A stretch of DNA of 42,711 nt from Acidobacteriota bacterium. GTDB lineage: Bacteria; Acidobacteriota; Vicinamibacteria; Vicinamibacterales; UBA8438. Positions 1 to 10,300 of the stretch are shown here, one piece after another. A program made the position numbers and the translations under genes. Numbering within the stretch: position 1 is the first letter of the stretch; every line of letters starts with the position of its first letter. The stretch is from assembly GCA_026708265.1 (NCBI GenBank), contig JAPOVI010000235.1, positions 1-42,711 on the forward strand. Direction: 5' to 3'. The notes beneath the pieces are model-generated. The model ran no database searches. It saw nothing but the letters and a program-made list of their open reading frames with translations, and was not told the DNA's origin.

Positions 1-85
1 TCGGCCATCTCACGACCACATCGGTGACAGTGCATGGGTGCGTCCTCTCATTCGGAGATACGGAGCCGCGCCGCGCCGGTTCCAT

Positions 86-1897
86 TCACGGCGCGGACTC
101 CTCGCCCGCCCGGGGCGGCGCGAAGACGGCCGCCTGCCAGCCGCCCAGAAGGTGCAGCGTGTCCGACCGCCCCGCCGGGCGGAGCATCAGGAGCCGCGGT
201 CCTGCGCCGACATCGTACGCCGGCAGATTGTCCAGCGGGTCCGCGAAGAACGCTCCGTCGAAGAGGTGCTCGGGAACGCCCGCGGCCGGGCGGCCGGAGC
301 CGTCGCCGGCGATTGCCACGCGGAAGAGCCCGCGCCCCCGCCGGTAGATCAGGGTGCCCGCGGATGGCGCCCAGACCGGCTCGGTGCCGCCGGCCGGCGA
401 CACGCGGAGCGGCGGCACGGCGTCGTCGTCGACCGCCCGCACGTACACCTGATCGCCGTCGCCCCGCTCGGCGTCCGACACGAAGGCCAGCCACCGGCCG
501 TCCGGCGAGAACGCCGGCGCGCGCTCGTTGGCCGCGGTCGCGAGCCACGGCTCCGGCTCCTCGCCGCGCCGCCAGATCCAGATGTCGCGCGCCCGATCGG
601 CGTGCACCTCGTGGAAGGCGAGGCGCTCGCCGTCCGGCGACCAGGAGCCGGGCGCCCGCAGGTCGCCGCCGAACAGCGGACCGGAGACCTCCCCGTTCCC
701 GGTCCGGAGGCGGAAGATGCGTTGCAGGCCGGTGCGCGACGAGGCGAACGTGAGGGCCGCTCCGTCGCGCGTCCAGAGCGGCGAGTGATTGTCGCCGGCG
801 TCGCGTGTGAGCTGCCGCCGCGTTCCCCGGTCGAGGTCGAGCAGCCAGAGGTCGCGGCGCAGGACCGCGGTCGTGGCGCTGAACGCCGCCAGCCTCCCGT
901 TCGGAGCGGTGCGCGGAGTCTGGTGCCGGGCCGCCACGCGGTCGATCGCCTCGAACCGGCCGTCGAGGTCGACCCGCACGAGGTGCGAATCGCCCTCCGC
1001 CCGGGTGGGAGGAACGAAGACGAGCGTTCCGTCCCGCGCCGCCGCGATCCGCGACCGCCCCAGGCCCCGGTCGCCCACCGCGCGGCCCGCCACGCCCCGG
1101 AGCACGGGCCGCGGCGAGGGCACCCTCGGCCGGCCATCGGTCTCGAGGTCGATGGCGGCCGCGAAGATCTCGCCCCGCCGCGCGAACACGACCGCGGACG
1201 GCGCGACGAAGTGGCCTCCGCCGTCGGCGAGCGGCAGCGTGCGCGAGTCCCCCGTCTCGCGGTCGAGGAGGGCCAGGCGCGGGTCGCGGCCCCGGCGGCC
1301 CACCGTGTAGAGAACGTGGCGCGAGTCGATCGCGTGCGGCCAGCCGTGCGCCGTCTCCTCCGCCTCCTCCTCGTCGATGGCGGTCAGCGCGACCGGGTCT
1401 CCGCCGCCGGCCGGCACCTCCTGCAGGCCGGCGCGCCCCGGGCCGCCGAAGATGATCGTGCCGCCCGGAGTCCACGCCCCGCCGGCCGGCTCGCCCCCCA
1501 GACGGCAGACGACCGCCGGCGTCGCCGCGTCGTCCCCCAGCGCCACCGTCTTGAGGGACCCGTCCGCGAAGAACCCCACCGTCTCGCCGTCGGGCGAGAA
1601 GAAGGGCTGGCTCGCGCCCTCCGTGCCCGGGACGGAGCGCGCGTCGAAGCGGTCCAGCCGCCGGACGTAGAGGCGGGAGCGCCCGTCCCGGATGGCCGTG
1701 TAGGCGACCCGTCGGGCGTCGGCGGAGATCGCGACGTCGAGCAGGTCAAGGTGGGAAGGCACGCGGATCGACACCGCCCGACGCGGCGGCGGTGGGGGCG
1801 GAGGCTCCCGCAACAGGAGCCACGCCGCACCGGCGCCGATCGCGGCCCCGGTCAGGGCCGCGAAGGTTGCGATCTCGAGTACCGTGCGGCGCGCCAT
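86..1897 (-). CDS. Membrane-anchored WD40-like (PD40/TolB-type) beta-propeller protein
   Basis: A 603-residue protein with one N-terminal hydrophobic segment (about residues 9-30), a proline run, then a large periplasmic or extracytoplasmic domain. Repeated blocks of the type FSPDG, WSPDG and WTRDG, each followed by a hydrophobic strand (near residues 98, 415 and 462), are typical of PD40/TolB propeller blades. In Acidobacteriota such propellers are often fused to a Ser/Thr kinase. Here no kinase domain is present and the start ATG directly precedes the anchor, so it appears to be a stand-alone propeller. It lies 15 bp downstream of the WYL regulator on the same strand, so the two are probably co-transcribed. 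A role as protein- or ligand-binding scaffold is inferred; the substrate is unknown. Confidence 0.8.
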   Translation of the reverse strand: MARRTVLEIATFAALTGAAIGAGAAWLLLREPPPPPPPRRAVSIRVPSHLDLLDVAISADARRVAYTAIRDGRSRLYVRRLDRFDARSVPGTEGASQPFFSPDGETVGFFADGSLKTVALGDDAATPAVVCRLGGEPAGGAWTPGGTIIFGGPGRAGLQEVPAGGGDPVALTAIDEEEAEETAHGWPHAIDSRHVLYTVGRRGRDPRLALLDRETGDSRTLPLADGGGHFVAPSAVVFARRGEIFAAAIDLETDGRPRVPSPRPVLRGVAGRAVGDRGLGRSRIAAARDGTLVFVPPTRAEGDSHLVRVDLDGRFEAIDRVAARHQTPRTAPNGRLAAFSATTAVLRRDLWLLDLDRGTRRQLTRDAGDNHSPLWTRDGAALTFASSRTGLQRIFRLRTGNGEVSGPLFGGDLRAPGSWSPDGERLAFHEVHADRARDIWIWRRGEEPEPWLATAANERAPAFSPDGRWLAFVSDAERGDGDQVYVRAVDDDAVPPLRVSPAGGTEPVWAPSAGTLIYRRGRGLFRVAIAGDGSGRPAAGVPEHLFDGAFFADPLDNLPAYDVGAGPRLLMLRPAGRSDTLHLLGGWQAAVFAPPRAGEESAP

Positions 1898-1912
1898 CGG
1901 CAGGGCCTCGCC

Positions 1913-2896
1913 TCAGTCCCCGTAGCGGGCGCGGGCAGCGTCCAGATCCGCGACCACCTGCCGCGCCAGGCTCTCGGGCGCCCGCACGCGCACGCCCGGT
2001 CCGAAGCTCAGGATCCAGCTTCTCAGCGCCCCGTCGTTGCAGACGTCCATGGTGACGATGACGGATCCCTCCGGCCCCGGCGCCAGCTCCTGCGACGGAT
2101 GCCAGACCCGTTCCTGGACGTAGGGGGCGAGATCGGCGGCGAACTCCAGCTCGACCCGCTCGGGAGGGCCCTGGTGGATGCCGAGCGAGTGGGGGAAGGC
2201 TGCCTCGCCCAGGTCCTCGACCGGCTCGAAGGTCTCGTCGAGCGGCGTCAGGCGCCGGATCCGTTCGACGGCGAACGTGCGCACCTGGCCGTAGCGCGGC
2301 ACGTAGGCGAAGAGGTACAGGCCTCCTTCGGCGTAGACGAGCCGGTAGGGATCGATGCGGTACTCCTTCTCCCGCCGGCTGGATCGCGAGTGGTAGCGCA
2401 TCTCCAGCCGGCGCTGGTGCAGCAGCGCGTCGAGGAGGCGGCCGATGGCGGCGCGCTGCTGCGCGTCGTCGCGCCGCCGCGCGGGCGGCGCCTTGGCCTG
2501 GATGACGTCCGGCAGGCGGTCGAGGAAGCTGCGCAGCCGCGGGCCGAGGGCCGCCTCGAGCTTGGCGAACGCCCCCCGGAGGTCCTGGCCGAAGGGCGGG
2601 AGGGCGAAGCACTCGACGAGCGTGCGGCTGAAGTAGAGCGCCGACAGCTCGGCGAGGGTGAAGGCCGTGTGATCGAGCCTTCGGAACGGCCGCGTGTCGA
2701 GCCGCCAGCGCTTGGCGGCCCCGCCCGGCTCGTCGTAGAGCGGGAAGCCTGCCTCCTGCAGAGCCTCGAGGTCGCGGCGGATGGTCCTGGTGGTGACGCC
2801 GGTCGACTCGGCCAACTGGCGGATCGTCGTGCCCCGCGAGGCCTCCATCTCGCGGAGGATGGTCCACTGGCGGATGACTTCGGCGTTGCGGGGCAT
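1913..2896 (-). CDS. WYL-domain transcriptional regulator (DeoR-like HTH)
   Basis: A 327-residue cytoplasmic DNA-binding regulator. Residues 1-60 form a winged helix of the HTH_11/DeoR type (TIRQLAESTGVTTRTIRRDL). The middle holds a WYL-type ligand-binding module, with the RIDPYRLVYAEGGLYLFAY stretch and the downstream RTFAVERIRRL. The C-terminal part resembles a WCX extension. The frame stays open to 3169, but I place the start at the ATG at 2896: the sequence MPRNAEVIRQW is the usual opening of this family, and a -10-like element at 2964-2969 would fall inside any longer reading. WYL proteins sense nucleic acids or nucleotides in several DNA-damage and defence settings. Here the immediate partner is the PD40 gene downstream, and the addBA operon is divergent from it. 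Confidence 0.88.
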   Translation of the reverse strand: MPRNAEVIRQWTILREMEASRGTTIRQLAESTGVTTRTIRRDLEALQEAGFPLYDEPGGAAKRWRLDTRPFRRLDHTAFTLAELSALYFSRTLVECFALPPFGQDLRGAFAKLEAALGPRLRSFLDRLPDVIQAKAPPARRRDDAQQRAAIGRLLDALLHQRRLEMRYHSRSSRREKEYRIDPYRLVYAEGGLYLFAYVPRYGQVRTFAVERIRRLTPLDETFEPVEDLGEAAFPHSLGIHQGPPERVELEFAADLAPYVQERVWHPSQELAPGPEGSVIVTMDVCNDGALRSWILSFGPGVRVRAPESLARQVVADLDAARARYGD

Positions 2897-2963
2897 CGCG
2901 CGGGCGGGCGCCGGCGGCGGTTCGCGGCATCGAACCGCGCCGGGGCGCGTCACGTCTCTTTCG

Positions 2964-2969
2964 ATCATA
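2964..2969 (-). promoter_or_regulatory. -10-like element (TATGAT) upstream of the WYL gene
   Basis: On the minus strand the hexamer TATGAT (5 of 6 matches to the sigma-70 -10 consensus) lies 67 bp upstream of the WYL start codon, in the 242-bp divergent gap between the WYL gene and the zinc-ribbon genes. No recognisable -35 box is found 16-18 bp upstream, so the call rests on one hexamer. Confidence 0.3.
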
Positions 2970-3138
2970 CGGGCGATGCGAAGAACGCCGCCGGGTATGA
3001 CCTTCCCTGTCACACCGCCCGCGTACGTTGGGTGGAGGCGGCCGCCCTGCCGACCCGATCGCCCGCCGCCCCAGGCGTTGGGCTCGCGGTGGGTGGAGGC
3101 GCGGCAGACACTCGGTACGCGATGGGGAAAGGGATACG

Positions 3139-3534
3139 ATGATGAGATGGCGCGCGGCGGGATCGACACGGCAGCTCGACCTCAGCTACAGCGACGCGCG
3201 GCTGCCCGCCGCGCGGCGGATCGCGGGCCCGCGATCCGGCCCGGCGCGGCTCTGCGCGGTGTGCGGTCGCTGGCCGGCCCGGCTCACTCTCGAACGGACG
3301 CGCGGCGGCCCGCCCCCGCGCGTCTGCCTGCGCTGCCACGTGGCGGCGTTGCGGCAGCGGCGGTCGGCGCCCGCATGGCCGGCGCGGAACGCGCGGCGTC
3401 CGACCGTGTCCGGCCGGAGCGACCTGATCGTGCCGCGGGAGAGCGCCCTGCCCCTCGAGGCGAAGTACCGGCTGCTCTCCCGGTCACGCCGCGAGGCGCA
3501 GGAGGTCGCGCGGCGCGCTCTGGCTTCGGACTGA
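3139..3534 (+). CDS. Small zinc-ribbon-like protein (Cys4), function unknown
   Basis: A 131-residue basic protein. Two CxxC pairs, Cys39/Cys42 (CAVCGRW) and Cys63/Cys66 (CLRCH), spaced 21 residues apart, look like a four-cysteine zinc ribbon. The C-terminal third (SALPLEAKYRLLSRSRREAQEVARRAL) is charged and probably helical. Two consecutive ATG codons (3139 and 3142) are possible starts; the open frame runs further upstream, but that part has no domain features. A second small protein with the same cysteine layout follows 90 bp downstream, then addB. I do not recognise the family. DNA or RNA binding is plausible from charge and the zinc ribbon, but that is inference only. Confidence 0.6.
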   Translation: MMRWRAAGSTRQLDLSYSDARLPAARRIAGPRSGPARLCAVCGRWPARLTLERTRGGPPPRVCLRCHVAALRQRRSAPAWPARNARRPTVSGRSDLIVPRESALPLEAKYRLLSRSRREAQEVARRALASD

Positions 3535-3588
3535 AGCAGACGGCGCGACGCCCCTACGGAAGGCGCCGCGGCCGCCGATACCTCGTAC

Positions 3589-3605
3589 AGGGGCTTGGGG
3601 CCCCT
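3589..3605 (+). terminator. Short GC hairpin followed by TT between the two zinc-ribbon genes
   Basis: AGGGGC (3589-3594) can pair with GCCCCT (3600-3605) around a five-base loop and is followed by two more T residues. It sits between the zinc-ribbon genes, just ahead of the GGGAGG ribosome-binding site of the second one. It could act as a weak terminator or attenuator; the T run is too short to be sure. Confidence 0.3.
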
Positions 3606-3624
3606 TTCGCGGGAGGTGTGCGAC

Positions 3625-3852
3625 ATGACCAGTCTCGATGGCCCGGAAGGTGACGAACGACGTCGCGAGACACCCCGTCACGCGTCGCGGCGGGAAGGGA
3701 AGCGGTGTCGCTGCTGCGGGAAGCGCGATGCGCTGGCGGCTCGGTACACCTGGAAGCGGCGCGTCAACCGGCGGCGCCATCACGACCTCTGCTTCCGGTG
3801 CCGCAGGGCGTTGCGGGATTCGGAACGGGCAACGGCTCCGCCGCGTCGCTGA
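3625..3852 (+). CDS. Small basic zinc-ribbon-like protein (Cys4), paralogue-like to its upstream neighbour
   Basis: A 75-residue, strongly basic protein with a C-x2-C pair at Cys28/Cys31 (CRCCGKR, with an extra Cys30) and a second at Cys56/Cys59 (CFRCRR), 25 residues apart. Both this protein and the one before it place a G-(K/R) after the first pair and an RxL-type helix after the second, so they look like divergent members of one family. The ATG at 3625 follows GGGAGG (3611-3616) at good spacing and is preferred over an upstream in-frame start at 3595. The stop at 3850-3852 is three bases from the TTG start of addB, so translational coupling with the AddAB operon is likely. Function unknown. 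Confidence 0.62.
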   Translation: MTSLDGPEGDERRRETPRHASRREGKRCRCCGKRDALAARYTWKRRVNRRRHHDLCFRCRRALRDSERATAPPRR

Positions 3853-3855
3853 ACC

Positions 3856-6800
3856 TTGCGTCCGCCCGGTCGTGTCACGCTCCTGACCTCGCCGGCGGCG
3901 GCCACCCGCCTCGCCGCCGCGGGCGATGCCCTGCGGCGCGGCCTCGCTGCCGGCCAGGCGGTGGCCGTGGGCGAGACCCGCGACGCCGTGGACGAGCTCG
4001 CGCATGAGGTCGCCCGTGACGCCGGGGCGACCTTCGGGCTCTACCGCTACAGCCTGCGGCAGCTTGCCGGGCGCATCGCCGCGGCCGAGCTCGCCCGGCG
4101 CGGGCTCGCGCCCGCCACCCGTCTGGCTACGGAAGCCGTGGCCAAGCAGGCCGCGTTCATCGAGCAGCAGCACCGGGCCCTCGACTACCTGGGGCCCATC
4201 GCCGCGTTCCGCTCCTTCGGGCGGGTGCTCGCGGCGACGCTCGGCGATCTCCGCCGGTCCGACTGCGATTCCGCGGCCGCCGGGGAGCTGGGCGGCAGCG
4301 GCCCGGACGTCGCCCGCCTCGCGCGGCGCTACGACCGCCTGCTCGAAGAGGATCGCCTGGTCGACGGCGCGGCGCTGTACCGGGCGGCGGCCCGGCTCGT
4401 CCGGACAGGCGGCGGCACGGGGGCAACCCTCGCCGGCGCGCTCGTGCTGGTGGACGTGGCGGTGACCGACGACGCCTCCTACGAGCTCGTGGCGGCGCTC
4501 GCCGGCCGCGCCGCCTCCGTGCTGGCCACCGTGCCGGCCGGCGACGAGCGCACGCTCGCGGCGCTCCGGCGCCTGCCGGGCGCCGTCGAGGAGGTCGCGC
4601 CGGGGCAGAGCGCCGCCCCGCGCGTGGACGAGCCGTTGCCGCGCGTGCAGCACTTCCTCTTCGCGCCCGCCGACCCGCCGCCCTTCCGCGCCGCCGCCGA
4701 CGAGCCGGCGATTCGTGTGTTCTCCGCGCCAGGGGAGAGCCGCGAGGCGGTCGAGATCGCCCGTGTCCTCACCGCCGAGGCGTCGCGCGGCGTGCCGTTC
4801 GACCGGATGGCGGTGCTCGTGCGGTCGCCGGGCAGCTACGTCCGTCTCCTGGAGACGGCGCTCGGCCGCGCGGGCATCCCGGCCTGGTACGCGAAGGGGA
4901 CGCGCGTCCCCGATCCGGCCGGCCGCGCCTTCCTGGCGCTGCTGGCCTGCGCGGCCGAGCAACTGTCGGCCCGCCGCTTCTCCGAGTACCTCTCCCTCGG
5001 CCAGGTGCCATCGCCTGCGCCGGACGGAGGCCCGCCCGCGGACCGGGGCCGATGGGTGCCGCCCGACAGCGCTCCCGACCTGGTGGCGGCGCCCGCGCAG
5101 CCTTCGCTATTCGACGCGCCATCGTCGCCGCCGGCGGACGCCGGCTCCCCGCCCGACGCGCCCCCGGACGGCGACGAGCGTCCCGTCCTCGAGGGATCGC
5201 TGCGCGCGCCCTTCCGCTGGGAGCGCCTGCTGGTCGAGTCGGCGGTGGTCGGCGGCCGGGACCGCTGGGAGCGGCGGCTGGAGGGTCTGGCCCGAGAGAT
5301 GGCCCTCAAGGTCGCCGCCCTGCGGGCCGACGAGCCCGAGTCGCCGCGCGCCGCGCGCCTGGAGCTCGATCGCGCGAACCTGGAGCACCTGCGGCGCTTC
5401 GCCCTTCCGGTCGTCGCCCGGCTCGCCGCCTTTCCGGCCGCCGCGCTCTGGGCCGAGTGGCTGGACCGGCTGGAGGCGCTGGCGCCGATGATGCTCGCCG
5501 CGCCCGATCGCGTGCTGGCGGTGCTGGCCGACCTGCGCCCGATGGCCGCGGTGGGACCGGTGGGGCTCGGGGACGTCCGCGACGTCCTGCAGGAGCAGCT
5601 GACGGAGCTGACGGCCGAGCAGCCGGGGCGCCGCTTCGGGCGGGTCTTCGTCGGCGGCCCGGAGCAGGCGCGCGGCCGGCGCTTCGCCGTGGTCTGCGTG
5701 CCGGGGCTCGCCGAGCACGTCTTCCCGCAGCGGCAGCGGCAGGATCCCCTGCTCCTGGACGAGCTTCGGGCCCGGCTCGACGCGCCGGAGCCGGGCACGC
5801 CGCGCCTGGGGCTGGCCGATCGGCACGATCGGAACGCGCGCGAGAAGCTGCTGCTGCGCCTGGCGGTGGGGGCCGCCACCGAGCGCGTCGTGCTCTCCTA
5901 CCCGCGCCTGGAGGTCGGCTCGGCGCGTCCGCGCGTACCGTCCTTCTACGCGTTGGACGTCGAGCGCGCCCTCACCGGGCGCGTGCCGGACTTCGAGCAG
6001 ATCGAGCGCGACGCGTTCCGTGACGTCGAGGCGCACCTGGCGTGGCCGGCCCCCAGGGATCCCGCCCGCGCCATCGACCCCTCCGAGCACGACCTGGCCG
6101 TGCTCCGCGAGCTGCTGCACGCGGCCCCGGAGGCGCCGCTCGCAGGCCGGGCGCGGTACCTGTTCCGGCTCCACCCCGCCCTGCGCCGCACCCTCGCGGC
6201 GCGCTGGGTGCGCTGGAAGCGGCCCTGGTCGAAGTTCGACGGGCTGTACGACCCCGGCGACCCCGACGCGAAGACCATGCTCGCGGCCCACCGGTTGGAT
6301 GCCCGGGCGTACTCCGTCTCTGCGCTGCAGCGTTTCGCGGCCTGCCCCTACCAGTTCCTGCTGTCCGCCGTCCACCGCCTGCACCCGCGCGAGGAGGTCG
6401 AGCCGCCGCTGGAGCGGATGGATCCGCTGACGCGCGGCAGCATGTTCCACGAGGTGCAGCAGGTGGTGTTCGAGGCGCTCCGCGAGCGGCGGGCGCTGCC
6501 CCTGACGGCCGCGGGCGTCGCGGAGGCCGACGTCGTGATCGACGCGGTGCTCGATCGCGTCGCGGCCGACTACGAGGACCGGCTCGCCCCCGCCATCCCG
6601 CGCGTCTGGCAGGACGAGGTCGAATCCATGCGGGCCGACCTGAAGGGCTGGCTGCGCCACGTCGCCAACGAGGGCGGCGAGTGGATGCCGATCGACGCGG
6701 AGTTCCCCTTCGGCCTCGGCCCCCGCGCGGAGCCGGACGGACCCGCCGCGGTGGGCGGGCGGCCGCGGCCTCCGGGGGCCGATGCGGGGTGGGATCCGGA

Positions 6801-7293
6801 CTGCGCGCCGGATCCCGCGGCGATCGACGGGCGCTGGCGGCTGCGCGGGAGGGTGGATCTCGTCGAGGCGCGGACCGGTCCGACGGACCGCGGCGAGCTG
6901 CGCGTGACGGACCACAAGACCGGCGGGAACCGCACCCGCCCGGGTATGGTGGTCGGCGGAGGCGAGACGCTGCAGCCGGTCCTCTACGGTCTCGCCGTCG
7001 AGGGGGTATCGGGGCGTCCCGTCGACGAGGCGCGGCTGTTCTTCTGCACCGCGACCGGGCGCTACGAGCAGCGCGTCGTGTCCCTCGGCGAGGACGAGCG
7101 CCGGCACGGCGTCGAGGTGCTGGAGATCATCGACCGGGCGGTCGAGGCGGGAACCCTGCTTCCCGCGCCGCGGGAGGGTGCCTGCCGGTGGTGCGACTAC
7201 CAGGCCGTCTGCGGGCCGGGCGCGGAGCAGCGTGCGGCACGCAAGGACGGTGCGCCGCTCCGCGATCTGCTCGGCCTCCGGGACCTCCGATGA
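3856..7293 (+). CDS. addB: AddB-type subunit of helicase-nuclease (PD-(D/E)XK nuclease with Fe-S site)
   Basis: A 1145-residue partner of AddA in resection of double-strand breaks for RecA-dependent repair. The C-terminal nuclease is clear: FAACPYQF with Cys830, GRVDLVE near 1000, D1019-H-K1021 (DHKTG), QPVLYGL, and a final Cys1110-x2-Cys1113-x5-Cys1119. These four cysteines have the arrangement of the 4Fe-4S cluster that staples the AddB nuclease domain. The N-terminus ([14 protein letters not shown]) lies where a P-loop would be but has no GxGKT signature, so ATP hydrolysis probably rests with AddA. The start is TTG, three bases after the preceding stop; in-frame upstream sequence offers no alternative. 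addA begins 10 bp after the stop. Confidence 0.92.
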   Translation: MRPPGRVTLLTSPAAATRLAAAGDALRRGLAAGQAVAVGETRDAVDELAHEVARDAGATFGLYRYSLRQLAGRIAAAELARRGLAPATRLATEAVAKQAAFIEQQHRALDYLGPIAAFRSFGRVLAATLGDLRRSDCDSAAAGELGGSGPDVARLARRYDRLLEEDRLVDGAALYRAAARLVRTGGGTGATLAGALVLVDVAVTDDASYELVAALAGRAASVLATVPAGDERTLAALRRLPGAVEEVAPGQSAAPRVDEPLPRVQHFLFAPADPPPFRAAADEPAIRVFSAPGESREAVEIARVLTAEASRGVPFDRMAVLVRSPGSYVRLLETALGRAGIPAWYAKGTRVPDPAGRAFLALLACAAEQLSARRFSEYLSLGQVPSPAPDGGPPADRGRWVPPDSAPDLVAAPAQPSLFDAPSSPPADAGSPPDAPPDGDERPVLEGSLRAPFRWERLLVESAVVGGRDRWERRLEGLAREMALKVAALRADEPESPRAARLELDRANLEHLRRFALPVVARLAAFPAAALWAEWLDRLEALAPMMLAAPDRVLAVLADLRPMAAVGPVGLGDVRDVLQEQLTELTAEQPGRRFGRVFVGGPEQARGRRFAVVCVPGLAEHVFPQRQRQDPLLLDELRARLDAPEPGTPRLGLADRHDRNAREKLLLRLAVGAATERVVLSYPRLEVGSARPRVPSFYALDVERALTGRVPDFEQIERDAFRDVEAHLAWPAPRDPARAIDPSEHDLAVLRELLHAAPEAPLAGRARYLFRLHPALRRTLAARWVRWKRPWSKFDGLYDPGDPDAKTMLAAHRLDARAYSVSALQRFAACPYQFLLSAVHRLHPREEVEPPLERMDPLTRGSMFHEVQQVVFEALRERRALPLTAAGVAEADVVIDAVLDRVAADYEDRLAPAIPRVWQDEVESMRADLKGWLRHVANEGGEWMPIDAEFPFGLGPRAEPDGPAAVGGRPRPPGADAGWDPDCAPDPAAIDGRWRLRGRVDLVEARTGPTDRGELRVTDHKTGGNRTRPGMVVGGGETLQPVLYGLAVEGVSGRPVDEARLFFCTATGRYEQRVVSLGEDERRHGVEVLEIIDRAVEAGTLLPAPREGACRWCDYQAVCGPGAEQRAARKDGAPLRDLLGLRDLR

Positions 7294-7303
7294 GGGCGCC
7301 GCG

Positions 7304-10300
7304 ATGAGCGTGCCGCCGCTCGCCGACGCGGACGTTCGCCGCCGCATCCGGACGGCGCTCGACGAGTCGATCGTCGTCGAGGCGGCCGCCGGGACGGGGA
7401 AGACCAGCGTGCTGGTGGAGCGCATCGTCGAGGTGCTCGCGGCCGGGCGCGCCCCCGTCGACGAGATCCTGGCCGTCACCTTCACCGAGAAGGCCGCGGG
7501 CGAGCTGAAGCTGCGGCTTCGGGGAGCGCTCGAGGAGGCCCGGCGCCAGGCCGCCGCGGCCGGGCCCGACCCCGCCGCCGCCGAGCGCCACCGGTGCCTC
7601 GACGAGGCCATCGCCCACCTCGAGGAGGCGCAGGTCAGCACCATCCACGCATTCTGCGCCGACCTGCTGCGGGAGCGCCCCGTGGAAGCCCGCGTCGACC
7701 CCCGGTTCGAGGTTCTCGACGACCGCGGCGCGCAGCGCCTGTTCCGGCAGGTGTTCGACGGTTGGCTGCAGACCGCCCTGGACGACCCGCCCCCGGGCGT
7801 GCGGCGCGCGCTCCGGCGCCGGGACCGGCCCGCGTTCGGTGAGCCGGGCGGCGACGGCCCGACGGGGCGCCTGCGACGCGCGGCCTGGGAGCTGGCGGAA
7901 TGGCGGGACTTCGAGCGGCCCTGGCGCCGGGAAGCGGACTTCCGGCGCGAGCCGACCATCGACGAGGTGGTCGGGCACCTGGTGCGCTTCGCCGCCCTGA
8001 CCGACCGGGCCGCCAACCGCCGCAACGACGGCTTCTTCCTCGACACCGAGCCCGCCCGCTCGGTCGCGCGGTCCATCCGGGAGTCCGACGACGTGCGCTC
8101 GCGTCGGGACTACGACTTCGTCGAGGCGCAACTGGTCGAGCTGGCCGCGCACCGCCGCTTCGCCCGCCCGCGCAAGGGGTTCGGCGCGGAGTACGGGGAG
8201 GATCTTCCCCGCGCGCACGTTCTCGAGCAGCACGAGGGCGTGGTCGCCGTGCTCGAGCGCTTCCGGGCGGTGGCGGACGCCGATCTCGCCGCGCTGCTCC
8301 GGGAGGAGCTCCGCGCGCCGATCGCAGGCTACGGGCAGGCGAAGACGGAGGCGGGGCGCCTCGACTTCGTCGACCTCCTGCTGCTGGCGCGAGACCTGAT
8401 CCGCGGCCACGACGACGTCCGTGCCGCGGCGCAGCGGCGATACGCACGCGTCTTCGTCGACGAGTTCCAGGACACCGATCCGCTCCAGGCCGAGATTCTG
8501 CTCCTGCTGGCGGCGGAGGATCCGTCCGAGCGCGACTGGCGCGCGGTCGTCCCCGCGGCGGGGAAGCTCTTCATCGTCGGCGATCCGAAGCAGTCGATCT
8601 ACCGCTTCCGCCGCGCCGACGTCGGGGTCTACCGCCAGGTGACCGTGCAACTCGCGCGGCACGGCGTGGCGCATGTCGCGCTCACCACGAGCTTCCGCGC
8701 CGTCCCCGCGATCCAGCGCGTCGTCAACCACGCGTTCGCGCCGCTGATGGGCACGCCGGGCGACGCCCCCGCGGACGGGGACGGCGGGGCGCCGGACGGT
8801 AGCGCCGCGGACGGCGGCTCCGGCGGGGAAGACCACCCGGCGGGCTCGGCGGACGGCGGCTCCGGCGGGAACGACCACGCGGCGGGCTCGGCGGTCGGGG
8901 GCGTCGCGACCGACGGCGCCCCCGGGCTGCCCGGCTACGTGCCGCTGGCGGCGCATAGGGCGGACGACCCGAAGCAGCCGGCCGTGGTGGCGTTGCCGGT
9001 GCCGCGCCCCTACGGCCCCTGGGGGCGTCCGACCGGCCGGGCGATCGAGGCCTCACTCCCGGATGCGGTGGGGGCCTTCGTCGCCTGGCTCGTCCGCGAG
9101 AGCGGCTGGACCGTCACCGAGCGGCAGGCGCGTCCGGCGTCGGGCGGCTACGAGACGGTGGCCGTGCCCGTCGAGGCGCGGCACGTCGCGCTGCTGTTCC
9201 GCCGCTTCTACGCCTGGGGCAGCGATGTCACGCGCAGCTACGTCGACGCCCTCGAGGCCCGCGGGCTGCGCCATCTGCTGGTCGGCGGCCGCTCGTACCA
9301 CGAGCGTGACGAGGTGGCCGCGATGCGCGCGGTGCTGACCGCCATCGAGTGGCCGGACGACGAGCTGGCGGTCTTCGCGGCCCTCCGCGGGACGTTGTTC
9401 GCAGTGGACGACGAGACGCTCCTGGCGTACCGCCACCGCTTCGGCCGCTTCCATCCGTTCCGGGTCCCCCGCGCGCTGGCGGCGGGCGAGCTCGAGGGAG
9501 CGGATCGCCTGCTGCCGGTCGCCGACGCCCTGGAGCTGCTGCGGCGGTTGCACCGCACCCGCAACGAGATCCCGATCGCGCACACGATCGGACAGTTGCT
9601 CGAGGCGACGCGGGCCCATGCCGGCTTCGTGATGCGCCGGGCGGGTGAGCAGGTGCTCGCCAACGTGCTGCAACTCGGCGAGATGGCGCGGCGCTACGAG
9701 CAGAGCGGCGGCCTCTCCTTCCGCGGATTCGTCGACGAGCTGCGGGACGAGGCGGCCGAAGGTCAGGCCGGGGAGGCGCCCATCCTGGAGCAGGGGAGCG
9801 ACGGCGTGCGGATCATGACCGTGCACGGGGCCAAGGGGCTCGAGTTCCCGGTGGTGATCCTCGCGGACCCGACGTCGCGGCTGCACCGGGCCACGGCCGG
9901 CCGCTTCATCGACTCCGCGCGGGGCATCTGCGCGCTGCGGCTGGGCGGCTGGGCCCCGCTCGACCTGCTCGACCACGAGGCGGAGGAGATCGCGCGGGAC
10001 CGCGAGGAGGGGATTCGGCTGGCCTACGTTGCCGCCACCCGGGCCCGCGACCTCCTGGTGGTGCCGGCCGAGGGAGACGCGGCGCCCGCCGAGGACTGGA
10101 CCGTCCGCGGGGACGCGGGAGCAACGCGGGCGCACCCGTTGCGCGCCGGTTGGGCGAGCCCGCTCTATGCGTCGCTCTATCCTCCGCTGGATCGCCGGCG
10201 CCATCCGGAGGAGGCGGCCGGTTGCCCCGCGTTCGGGCGCGATTCCGTGCTTGCGCGGCCGCCCGAGGAACCCGGCGGCGAGAACAACGTCGCCCCGGGC

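Noticed and set aside
1..85. Possible gene at the left edge
   Set aside because: Only GC-driven short frames are present; the region lies just after the PD40 stop and shows no motif or ribosome-binding site.
38..3142. A 1034-codon plus-strand open frame opposite the PD40 and WYL genes
   Set aside because: Its translation is Arg/Pro/Ala-rich with no domain, and the opposite strand carries two recognisable proteins. It is a GC-driven shadow.
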